From positions 1 through 53,293 of the forward strand of contig NZ_DOPX01000004.1 in NCBI RefSeq assembly GCF_003514505.1: a stretch of DNA of 53,293 nt. The letters run 5' to 3'. This DNA comes from Proteiniclasticum sp. GTDB lineage: Bacteria > Bacillota > Clostridia > Clostridiales > Clostridiaceae. Of this stretch, positions 46,853-53,293 are shown one piece after another. A program made the translations under genes and the position numbers. Position 1 is the stretch's first letter. Each line of letters begins with the position of its first letter. A model generated the notes under the pieces. The model had not been told where the DNA came from, searched no databases, and saw only the letters and a list, made by a program, of their open reading frames with translations.

Positions 46853-47160
46853 GTTTCCAGCTCCTCCCAATCTATTTCTTCGGTCTTTCCAGAAGCTCTA
46901 TGCACCACAGCAATGGTTCTAGCGATGATGGTGCAATCTAAAGCTCCTTTATCTGTTACGAGAAGCTTGGCATCCTTTATGCCCATATTTTTCAGTGTTT
47001 CTGTTAGTACTTCCCGGATTCTTCTGCCATACTGATTGGCGACGCTGCTCTTAAGCTCGATTTCAATTCCTCTTCCTTCATTTTCATCAATGATGATCTG
47101 AAGATCTGATGATTCCAGCGTACCAGCTATGGCCTGTTTCTCAATCTTAAAATTCCCCAT
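46840..47160 (-). CDS. citD: Citrate lyase acyl carrier protein (gamma subunit)
   Basis: CitD carries the acetyl and citryl groups on its phosphoribosyl-dephospho-CoA arm. The 106-residue product has the modification segment AGTLESSD with the target serine (Ser17, equivalent to Ser14 of Klebsiella CitD), QYGRRIREV, and DKGALDCTI. The ATG at 47160 lies six bases after the citC stop. It overlaps citE. It is modified by CitX and then acetylated by CitC, both encoded in this operon. Confidence 0.93.
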   Translation of the reverse strand: MGNFKIEKQAIAGTLESSDLQIIIDENEGRGIEIELKSSVANQYGRRIREVLTETLKNMGIKDAKLLVTDKGALDCTIIARTIAVVHRASGKTEEIDWEELETWNV

Positions 47161-47166
47161 GGACTT

Positions 47167-48198
47167 CTACATCTCCTCTTCCTTAAGTTTCTTTTGGATA
47201 ATCTTGCCTTCCTCCGACTGAAGAAATGCATAGGTTGTATCGGGAACCAGATTCTTCAGTTCCTCCATACGGTCCTCTTTCATGTATTTTCTGACTCTGG
47301 ATGCACTGATGACTTCTCCCTCTGACTCTTTTCTTCTGATCACCACAAGGCTCAAATCATCACCAAAGACTTTCTGCAGTGCACCATTGTATATGTTGGT
47401 GGCAAAAGACAATGGCTCTTCCCCTACAAATCTGGTGGTAATCCCCAGCGTCTTCGCAATGTGGTTCTTAAAGATCTTCGCATCCAGACTGGCCTGAATC
47501 TCAGTCACATCCCGGTCTTCTTTCAGGAAATACGATGGAAATGTCTTTGCAGACACCATATAATCTCCTGTTTCATGCACGATGACATTAGACAGATGCG
47601 CTGTTCCTTTTTTCACAAGGTCCATTCTGACAGCCGAAGGAAATGCGGACAAGTCTTCTGTGAGGACGAAAACATGAAGGACATCGCTTTCTTTTGCTGC
47701 TGTCTCTATGAGGTAGAGGTGCCCCTTTGTGAATGGATTGGCATTCATGACGATTCCTGAAATCCTCTCGCCTGGAACCTTTGTCTTCTCCAGCTTCTTC
47801 AAAAAGTCGTCAAATCCGAAGACTGCCTTTTCAAGAAAGACCAGATCCTCTCCAACCCGTTCAATCTCCTTGAAGCCTAAATAGCCGAAGGACTGAACGG
47901 ATTCAGGCTTTGTGTACACATAGCAGGAGGTGAATCCGGCATCAAAGACCTCACTCATGAGATGGGAGATCAATAAGCTCACCACTTCACCACCTGTGTA
48001 TTTTTTGCAGACCGCAATACACTTCAAGACATTTTTGAACCGGGATCCCGTGGCAACGAGTTTATCTCCATCGTATACACCAACGGTATATTCTACCTGC
48101 TCTTCTCCTCGAATCCCTGCATCTTTCAGCATCTTCTCCCATGCTTCTCTTGCAGTGGGGCTTCGTTTAATCCACATTCTTTGTACTGTGTAGTTCAT
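47167..48198 (-). CDS. citC: Citrate lyase ligase ([citrate (pro-3S)-lyase] ligase)
   Basis: CitC activates the lyase by acetylating the thiol of the CitD prosthetic group with acetate and ATP. The 343-residue product has an N-terminal GNAT-like domain (about 1-125, with GGEVVSLLISHLMSEV and FGYLGFKEIER) and a C-terminal nucleotidyltransferase domain. The latter starts at VMNANPFTKGHLYLIE, with a HxGH-like loop, and ends with the ISASRVRKY motif. The ATG at 48198 follows GGAGAGG; an in-frame TTG at 48213 lies in this site. It is the first gene of the leftward citrate lyase operon. No citC is present in the divergent second set. Confidence 0.93.
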   Translation of the reverse strand: MNYTVQRMWIKRSPTAREAWEKMLKDAGIRGEEQVEYTVGVYDGDKLVATGSRFKNVLKCIAVCKKYTGGEVVSLLISHLMSEVFDAGFTSCYVYTKPESVQSFGYLGFKEIERVGEDLVFLEKAVFGFDDFLKKLEKTKVPGERISGIVMNANPFTKGHLYLIETAAKESDVLHVFVLTEDLSAFPSAVRMDLVKKGTAHLSNVIVHETGDYMVSAKTFPSYFLKEDRDVTEIQASLDAKIFKNHIAKTLGITTRFVGEEPLSFATNIYNGALQKVFGDDLSLVVIRRKESEGEVISASRVRKYMKEDRMEELKNLVPDTTYAFLQSEEGKIIQKKLKEEEM

Positions 48199-48240
48199 GG
48201 CCACCTCTCCCAAACATTCTGCGCATCATGTTTTCTGACT

Positions 48241-48280
48241 ATCTTATCGTATCGATTACATGTTCATTATACGATAAGAT
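48241..48280. promoter_or_regulatory. Perfect 12-base inverted repeat in the citC promoter
   Basis: ATCTTATCGTAT (48241-48252) and ATACGATAAGAT (48269-48280) are exact inverted repeats 16 bases apart, overlapping a minus-strand -10 TATAAT (48266-48271). The spacer contains CGATTACA, whose complement TGTAATCG resembles the centre of the cre-like sites at 25.1 kb. No good -35 is seen, so this is a likely operator of a regulated promoter. No citrate regulator gene is in view. Confidence 0.55.
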
Positions 48281-48455
48281 TTTCAAATCATGTGTTTTTT
48301 CTCTGTTCTTTGTTTCACGATCTCCTTTGACTATTCCCTCCACATCCGCTCACGCAACGCAAATTTCCACATTAACACATTCGTAATAACAGTACTTCTT
48401 CATTGTAATAGTCGCATTAAGGTGCTGTTTTTTTACTGTTCTTTAATTATAAACG
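48281..48455. other. AT-rich divergent intergenic stretch between the cit clusters
   Basis: No gene is seen between the two divergent promoters; the region is AT-rich with T tracts and no further clear repeat. Confidence 0.4.
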
Positions 48456-48503
48456 TATTGTTAAGACAATAACTTTAAATTATACTGAGTGAAAACGTTA
48501 AGA
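48456..48503 (+). promoter_or_regulatory. Promoter of the second citrate lyase set with palindrome and cre-like site
   Basis: TTGTTA (48458-48463), 17 bases, TATACT (48481-48486). The palindrome TATTGT-TAAG-ACAATA (48456-48471) covers the -35, and the cre-like TGAAAACGTTAAGA (48490-48503) follows the -10. Binding at either would block transcription. Confidence 0.6.
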
Positions 48504-48534
48504 TATTTTTCATCAGATTGAAGGGGTGATATGT

Positions 48535-48834
48535 TTGAAACTGAACCATTCCGCCATGGCGGGTACTGTAGAATCCAGTGATATTCAGATTATGATTTCT
48601 CCAAAAGAGGAACCAGGCATAGAACTGGTTCTCGAAAGCAGTGTCCTTGGACAGTACGGCAATCAGATCAGAAAAACCATACTCGATACACTGAAGTCAC
48701 TTCAGGTGGCTGATGCCAAAATCATCGCCATCGATAAAGGTGCTTTGGACCTTACCATCCGCTCAAGAGTTCAAACCGCAGTATTTAGGGCCATAGATCA
48801 GTTTGAGGATTTACCTTGGGAGGTGATGATGTGA
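48535..48834 (+). CDS. citD2: Second citrate lyase acyl carrier protein paralogue
   Basis: The 99-residue product is a clear CitD: AGTVESSD with Ser14 for the prosthetic group, GQYGNQIRKT and DKGALDLTI. The start is taken as a TTG at 48535, five to eight bases after AAGGGGTGAT, giving an N-terminus KLNHSAMAG that aligns with CitD from other bacteria; an earlier GTG at 48526 lies in that site. Its stop overlaps the citE2 start (ATGTGA). It opens the rightward lyase set, whose maturation enzymes are probably those of the leftward cluster. Confidence 0.9.
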   Translation: MKLNHSAMAGTVESSDIQIMISPKEEPGIELVLESSVLGQYGNQIRKTILDTLKSLQVADAKIIAIDKGALDLTIRSRVQTAVFRAIDQFEDLPWEVMM

Positions 48835-49736
48835 GTTTTGATAAAAAGAAACGGCTCCGCAGAACCATGATGTTTCTTAATGCCCATCGGGCAAGCCTTG
48901 TGAAAGATCCTTATGTCTACAAACCAGATTCCATCATCTTTGATCTGGAGGATGCGGTGTCGGAAAATCAGAAAGACTCTGCAAGAATCCAGCTCTACAA
49001 CACTCTGAAGTATGCAGATTATAAAGGTGTTGAGAGACTTGTTCGAATCAATGGATTTGATTCGAAGCACTGGAAAGAAGACGTCCGTGCTTCCGTAGCT
49101 GGAGGATGCGATGGCATCCGAATTCCAAAATGCGAAAAGAAAGAGGATGTACTCCGTGTAGAAGAAGAAGTAAGAAAAGCCGAACTGGAGTTTCACAAGG
49201 AACTTGGCTCCACCCTGCTCATGGCAGCCATCGAAACCCCGCTGGGTGTTCTGAATGCCTATGAACTGGCTGCGAGTTCAGACCGGATTCTCGGCATATC
49301 CATTGGTGCTGGAGATTTCATGAGAACCATGCACGCCAAACGGACTGCTGAAGGCTTTGAAATGCTTGCAGCAAGAAGTCATCTGATTCTGGCAGCAAGA
49401 GCCGCTGATGTCATGTGTTTTGATACCGTGCATACAGATGTGGAAGACTTGGATGGACTCCGAAGAGATACAGAGCTCATCAAGAATATGGGCTTCGACG
49501 GAAAATCCGTCATCAGTCCAAAGCAGATCTCCATCATCCATGAGGTTTTCACACCCACACAAAGTGAAATCGAAATGGCAGAAAAAACAATTCTCGGTGT
49601 AGAGGAACTGGCCAAAGAAGGCGTAGGCGTCTTCATTGTGGACGGTCAAATGATTGACATCGCCATGGTGGAAGGTGCACGTAGAGTTCTTCATCTGGCA
49701 AAAGCATCGGGAGTCTACAGGGGGGATTTGGTATGA
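48831..49736 (+). CDS. citE2: Divergent citrate lyase beta-like subunit (HpcH/HpaI family)
   Basis: The 301-residue product is a CitE relative in a complete alpha/beta/gamma gene set, but departs from the family at three signature positions. The N-terminal FVPG/ASN-like motif is MMFLNAHR (13-20), the LPKT motif is IPKC (98-101) and the GAEDY motif is GAGDF (159-163). The metal Glu in AIETPLGV (E134) and GFDGKSVISPKQI are kept, so an active metal-dependent lyase is likely. The changes suggest another substrate, such as citramalate or a related 2-hydroxy acid. The start is a GTG at 48831 with GGGAGGTGAT before it. Confidence 0.88.
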   Translation: MSFDKKKRLRRTMMFLNAHRASLVKDPYVYKPDSIIFDLEDAVSENQKDSARIQLYNTLKYADYKGVERLVRINGFDSKHWKEDVRASVAGGCDGIRIPKCEKKEDVLRVEEEVRKAELEFHKELGSTLLMAAIETPLGVLNAYELAASSDRILGISIGAGDFMRTMHAKRTAEGFEMLAARSHLILAARAADVMCFDTVHTDVEDLDGLRRDTELIKNMGFDGKSVISPKQISIIHEVFTPTQSEIEMAEKTILGVEELAKEGVGVFIVDGQMIDIAMVEGARRVLHLAKASGVYRGDLV

Positions 49737-51295
49737 AGAATTTAGTAGGCCGTGATATTCCAGAACAGTTTCTGAAGGATGGGAAAGAGGTTTTTCAGGG
49801 GCAGCACTACCGAGATGGATATACCTATAAGAAAGCAAGTCCGACGGTAAGGTCTTACATGAAGCCTAGTGAAGGCAAACTGGCTTCTTCCTTGGAAGAA
49901 GCCATCAAACAGTCTGGTCTTAAGGACGGAATGACTGTATCTTTCCACCACCACTTCAGAGATGGGGACTATGTTGTCAACATGGTCATGGATGCCATTC
50001 ATCAGCTGGGAATCCGGGATATCACCATATGTGCCAGTTCTCTCGGTACTGCCCACGCACCTATTGTAAAGTATATTGAAGACGGCACCATCACCGGGAT
50101 TTCCTCCAGTGGAGTCCGAGGCGAGATTGGAGATGCCATCTCCAGCGGCAAGCTGAAAAATCCAGCCTTCATCAGAAGTCATGGCGGCCGTGTCAGAGCC
50201 ATCGAAACCGGAGATATCCATATCGATGTGGCATTCATCGGTGCTCCAACCTCAGATGCTTTCGGAAATGCTCGAGGAAAAGGCGGAAAATCCGATTGTG
50301 GTGTTCTCTCCTATTCCATGGTGGATGCAAAGTATGCTGATAAAGTGGTTGTCATCACCGATACCTTGGTGCCCTTCCCCAATTATCCACCAAGCATTGA
50401 ACACATTGATGTGGATCATGTGGTTGTGGTTCCGGAAATCGGAAACCCTAAAAAAATCGCCAATGCTCTTCTTCGGTTCACAACAGACCCTAGAGAACTG
50501 CTCATTGCAGAATATGCCACAAAGGCGCTGGTAAGCACCCCTTATTTCAAAGACAATTTCTCCTTCCAGACAGGCGGTGGCGGACCATCCCTGGCAGTCA
50601 CAAGATTTCTGAAGCCTTACATGCTGGAGAAAAACATCAAAATGGGCTTTGCCATTGGGGGAATCACAAAACCCATGATCGACCTTCTGGAAGAGGGTCT
50701 CATCAAGACCATCGTGGATGCTCAGGACTTTGACCTTACATCCATCGCTTCTGTCCATGATCATCCAAGGCATTTTGAGATCTCCACTTCCCAATATGCA
50801 AACCCCATGAACAAGGGTGCCTTTGTCAATCAACTGGATTTTGTCATACTGGGCGCTTTAGAGGTGGACACAGATTTCAACGTCAACGTCATCACAGGCT
50901 CAGACGGCGTAGTAAGAGGTGCTCCTGGAGGTCACGTGGATACCGCAGCCGGAGCCAAGTGCTCCATCATTGTGGCTCCGCTTGTCAGAAGTAGAATTCC
51001 AACCATCAAAGACTCTGTCATCACTGTGACAACTCCAGGTGAGAGTGTCGATATTGTGGTTACCGAAGTAGGTGTGGCCATCAATCCGATGCGTCAGGAT
51101 CTTCTGGATGCTCTCAAAGACTCAGGACTTCCGCTCATGACCATAGAAGAGCTCCGGGATGAAGCCTACGCCCTTGTAGGTAAACCCGAAGAGATCGAGT
51201 TTCTTGATCAGGTGGTGGCTCTTGTAGAATATAGAGATGGAACGCTCATCGATGTCATAAGAAAACCAAAACCTGTGACCCTATCATCCATTTGA
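49733..51295 (+). CDS. citF2: Second citrate lyase alpha-like subunit
   Basis: The 520-residue product has the whole CitF architecture: VSFHHHFRDGD (about 70-80), SHGGRVRAIE, HIDVAFIGAPTSDAFGNARG, DTLVPFPN, FSFQTGGGGPSLAVTRFL and the C-terminal ALEVDTDFNVN with TGSDGVVRGAPGGH. Compared with the canonical copy, QTGTGG is QTGGGG and RGASGGH is RGAPGGH. The ATG overlaps the citE2 stop, with GGGGGG upstream. It should transfer the substrate acid to the acyl carrier protein of its own set. A 97-base spacer with alternative hairpins separates it from the transporter gene. Confidence 0.92.
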   Translation: MKNLVGRDIPEQFLKDGKEVFQGQHYRDGYTYKKASPTVRSYMKPSEGKLASSLEEAIKQSGLKDGMTVSFHHHFRDGDYVVNMVMDAIHQLGIRDITICASSLGTAHAPIVKYIEDGTITGISSSGVRGEIGDAISSGKLKNPAFIRSHGGRVRAIETGDIHIDVAFIGAPTSDAFGNARGKGGKSDCGVLSYSMVDAKYADKVVVITDTLVPFPNYPPSIEHIDVDHVVVVPEIGNPKKIANALLRFTTDPRELLIAEYATKALVSTPYFKDNFSFQTGGGGPSLAVTRFLKPYMLEKNIKMGFAIGGITKPMIDLLEEGLIKTIVDAQDFDLTSIASVHDHPRHFEISTSQYANPMNKGAFVNQLDFVILGALEVDTDFNVNVITGSDGVVRGAPGGHVDTAAGAKCSIIVAPLVRSRIPTIKDSVITVTTPGESVDIVVTEVGVAINPMRQDLLDALKDSGLPLMTIEELRDEAYALVGKPEEIEFLDQVVALVEYRDGTLIDVIRKPKPVTLSSI

Positions 51296-51392
51296 TTTTA
51301 TGTCAGGATTCAGACTTCATAACTCCCCGTAGGATGGATCCTGTCTGAAATAATATATTCATCATTATTATTATTAATTTATTATTGGAGGA
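51296..51392 (+). promoter_or_regulatory. Mutually exclusive hairpins in the citF2-transporter spacer
   Basis: CAGGAT (51304-51309) can pair with ATCCTG (51338-51343), and the overlapping TTCAGAC (51309-51315) can pair with GTCTGAA (51343-51349). The two cannot form together as nested stems. There is no T run, so this is not a simple terminator; an expression switch or mRNA processing site is possible. Confidence 0.35.
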
Positions 51393-51401
51393 ATGAACAA
51401 C

Positions 51402-52709
51402 ATGACAAACTCAACAAACGCCAAGAAAGCACTGAAGCTTTACGGCATGCCATGGTGGTTTGCCACTGCAGCCATTTTAGTTGTATATCTTGCTGCATAC
51501 CTTGAAGTGCTCTCTACCGATATGGCAGGAACACTTGCCCTGATGCTGGCCATCGCAGTTCCGCTTTATGAAATCGGAAAGAGGATTCCAATCTGGAACA
51601 AATATGTCGGTGGTGGACTTGTCCTTACTTTCTTTGGCACAGCGGCACTTGTGCAATATAATGTAATCCCAGCGAAGTACACTGAATCCATTGCCATTTT
51701 CATGGATGACACAAACTTCCTGACTTTCTTCATCATTGTACTGATCACAGGTTCTGTGCTTTCCCTTGACAGAGACATTCTTCTCAAGAGCTTTGCCGGT
51801 TATGTGCCTGCAATTCTTGGTGGTGTGGTCGGCGCAGCACTCCTAGGAATCCTTGGTGGTCTTCTATTTGGAGTAAACCCAATCTTGATTCTTCTTCAGT
51901 ATGTGCTTCCAGTCATGGGTGGAGGTAATGGTGCTGGTGCCATTCCATTATCCCAGATCTACGCCGATGTTACCGGCGGAAGCAGTGACTCCTACTATGC
52001 TTTTGCCATTGTTATTTTGACCATCGCTAATATTTTCGCCATCATGACTGCAGCTATGCTGAACAGCCTTGGTGAAAAGAAGCCGGAATGGACTGGAGAC
52101 AAGAAGACCCTTCTTAGAAATTCTAATTTCGTAGTAAAAGATGATTCCAACGAAAAGGTAAGTATGAATGATATCGGTGCAGGACTCTTCCTTGGAGTAT
52201 CAGCCTTCACCTTCGGGCGAGTAATGTCCTCAAAGATTCTGCCAACCATTTTCGGTGCTCCCATCCATCAGCTGGCCTACATGATCATCTTCGTGGTGAT
52301 TCTTGCTGCTACAGGTGTAGTACCAAAGAGTATCAGACTTGGCGCAAAGAAGCTTCAGTCCTTCATCACCACAGCATTGACCATCGTTGTTATGGTTGGT
52401 GTGGGTGCTGATATGGATCTTGGTGAATTTGTAGCAGCATTAACCCTTCAGAACGCAGTTATCGCACTTCTGATCGTCATCGGCGCCATCCTTGGTTCAG
52501 CAATTGTGGGATATTTTGTTGGATTCTATCCAATCGATGCTGCCATCACCGCTGGTCTTTGTATGGCCAACAGAGGTGGTTCAGGAGGCATCGCAGTACT
52601 TGGTGCTGCAGACAGAATGGAGCTCATGGCATACGCTCAGCTTTCCAGCCGTCTTGGTGGAGCCATCATTCTGATTCTTGGAAGCTTTGCTTTCTCCTTC
52701 CTGATGTAA
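51402..52709 (+). CDS. citS: 2-hydroxycarboxylate transporter, CitS/CimH family
   Basis: This family imports citrate, malate or related 2-hydroxy acids with sodium or protons, or by exchange. The 435-residue product has about eleven membrane segments and the two GGxG re-entrant loops: GGGNGAGAIPLSQIY in the first half and NRGGSGGIAVLGAADRM near the C-terminus, plus SVSMND-like cytosolic sequence. The ATG at 51402 follows GGAGG by ten bases; an ATG at 51393 is only two bases from that site. Following the second lyase set and ending at a terminator, it is the likely uptake step of this cluster. The exact substrate (citrate, malate or citramalate) is not fixed by sequence. Confidence 0.92.
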   Translation: MTNSTNAKKALKLYGMPWWFATAAILVVYLAAYLEVLSTDMAGTLALMLAIAVPLYEIGKRIPIWNKYVGGGLVLTFFGTAALVQYNVIPAKYTESIAIFMDDTNFLTFFIIVLITGSVLSLDRDILLKSFAGYVPAILGGVVGAALLGILGGLLFGVNPILILLQYVLPVMGGGNGAGAIPLSQIYADVTGGSSDSYYAFAIVILTIANIFAIMTAAMLNSLGEKKPEWTGDKKTLLRNSNFVVKDDSNEKVSMNDIGAGLFLGVSAFTFGRVMSSKILPTIFGAPIHQLAYMIIFVVILAATGVVPKSIRLGAKKLQSFITTALTIVVMVGVGADMDLGEFVAALTLQNAVIALLIVIGAILGSAIVGYFVGFYPIDAAITAGLCMANRGGSGGIAVLGAADRMELMAYAQLSSRLGGAIILILGSFAFSFLM

Positions 52710-52752
52710 CAGTTAAGTAATTAAACCATTCATTTAACACCCGATTCTCTGA

Positions 52753-52788
52753 AAAGGTGCACGACAAGAAGACAGTCGTGCACCTTTA
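52753..52788 (+). terminator. Terminator of the second lyase/transporter operon
   Basis: AAAGGTGCACGAC pairs with GTCGTGCACCTTT, followed by ATTATT. Confidence 0.8.
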
Positions 52789-52860
52789 TTATTCCTTTTG
52801 TTATTATTTTCAACTCTCGTTTTCTCTATGTTTTTTCGGTGTTTTTTCGCTTATCTTTTA

Positions 52861-52889
52861 TTGTGAGGCACCTGGTAATCGTTTATACT
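52861..52889 (+). promoter_or_regulatory. Promoter of the oxaloacetate decarboxylase-like gene with internal cre-like site
   Basis: TTGTGA (52861-52866), 17 bases, TATACT (52884-52889). TGGTAATCGTTTATA (52873-52887) lies in the spacer and over the -10 and contains the 13 bases found at the PTS promoter, so catabolite repression is plausible. Confidence 0.6.
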
Positions 52890-52978
52890 TGTATTGATTA
52901 CAGTTATTTTGTCTGCCTATGAAAAACATTTTTACAGGCAGAAATCCTATCATCTAAATCTTGTAGGAGGAATTATAC

Positions 52979-53293
52979 ATGACGAAAGTCTTATTGAATG
53001 ACTTAACAGTCCGGGATGGAAATCAGAGCCTTCTGGCCACGAGAATGGCCAAAGAAGACATCATCGCCCTGGTGGAAGCCCTGGACAAAGTGGGATACAA
53101 TGCCATGGAAGTGTGGGGTGGCGCCACTTTTGACGCATCTCTGCGCTTTCTTTCTGAAAACCCCTGGGAGATCCTAAGGGAAATCCGAAAGGCAGCCAAG
53201 AACACCAAGCTGTCCATGCTGCTGCGTGGTCAGAACCTCGTAGGCTACCGCCATTATGACAACGACACCCTGGAGCGGTTCATCCGCCTTGCC
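52979..53293 (+). CDS. oadA: Oxaloacetate decarboxylase alpha-like / pyruvate carboxylase subunit B (partial)
   Basis: Only the first 105 codons are in the window; the frame runs off the right edge. The ATG at 52979 follows TAGGAGG by eight bases. The sequence opens with VLLNDLTVRDGNQSLLATRM, in which DxTxRDGxQS is the metal- and substrate-binding signature of the carboxyltransferase domain. It continues with AMEVWGGATFDASLRFLSENPWE and LLRGQNLVGYRHY, as in OadA. It would decarboxylate the oxaloacetate released by citrate lyase, with biotin and perhaps a sodium pump. The biotin-carrying end is outside the window. Confidence 0.9.
   Translation, partial: MTKVLLNDLTVRDGNQSLLATRMAKEDIIALVEALDKVGYNAMEVWGGATFDASLRFLSENPWEILREIRKAAKNTKLSMLLRGQNLVGYRHYDNDTLERFIRLA

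Noticed and set aside
1..53293. Insertion sequences, CRISPR arrays or integrases
   Set aside because: No transposase or integrase motifs, no regularly spaced repeats and no terminal inverted repeats with target duplications were found.

Overview
The window looks like chromosomal DNA of an anaerobic low-GC Gram-positive bacterium, most likely a member of the Clostridia. The reasons are strong AGGAGG-type ribosome binding sites, TTGACA/TATAAT promoters, frequent TTG and GTG starts, a PyrR-type attenuator, firmicute-type PTS genes, and fermentative enzymes (citrate lyase, an oxaloacetate decarboxylase-like protein, iron alcohol dehydrogenase). No mobile element, phage module or CRISPR array was seen. 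The genus cannot be fixed from the sequence alone.

Layout. The left edge (1-91) appears to be the leader of an rRNA operon transcribed leftwards out of the window. Next come housekeeping genes: a cobalamin adenosyltransferase, an Asp/Glu-type racemase beside an aberrant MurE-like ligase, a PyrR-controlled uracil permease, aroA and an M29 aminopeptidase. Two identical tRNA-Lys(CUU) genes follow, then Fe-ADH and an SRAP protein (8.1-9.8 kb), a P-loop kinase-like protein and a transporter/acetyltransferase operon (9.9-14.1 kb). Next are a methyltransferase/membrane protein/SWIM-domain operon and an ABC exporter (14.2-20.1 kb).

20.2-27.6 kb is a beta-diglucoside (cellobiose or chitobiose) PTS locus. 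IIB, IIC, DUF3284, a 73-residue protein, a GH1 phospho-glucosidase, IIA and a GntR/UTRA regulator run left; a GH4 phospho-glucosidase and a ChbG-type deacetylase run right. Operator-like repeats lie in the divergent promoter region. 27.6-43.8 kb holds single-gene units: an old-yellow-enzyme reductase, TcdA, MTA/SAH nucleosidase, an M32 carboxypeptidase operon, SfsA, a zinc peptidase, two lipoproteins, tRNA-Glu, WrbA, two tandem glutathione peroxidases, dUTPase, thioredoxin and OsmC. Between sfsA and the zinc peptidase lies a dense cluster of seven DnaA-box-like sites that is not next to dnaA.

43.8-53.3 kb is a citrate fermentation region. A complete set (citC-citD-citE-citF-citX) runs left. 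A second, divergently transcribed set (citD2-citE2-citF2) runs right, followed by a 2-hydroxycarboxylate transporter and the start of an oxaloacetate decarboxylase alpha-like gene that leaves the window. The second set has no citC or citX of its own, and its CitE departs from the family at several signature positions, so it may use a different substrate or borrow the maturation enzymes of the first set. A perfect 12-bp inverted repeat and a second palindrome lie in the promoter region shared by the two clusters. The DnaA-box cluster, the twin lyase system and the aberrant MurE-like ligase are the most noteworthy items.
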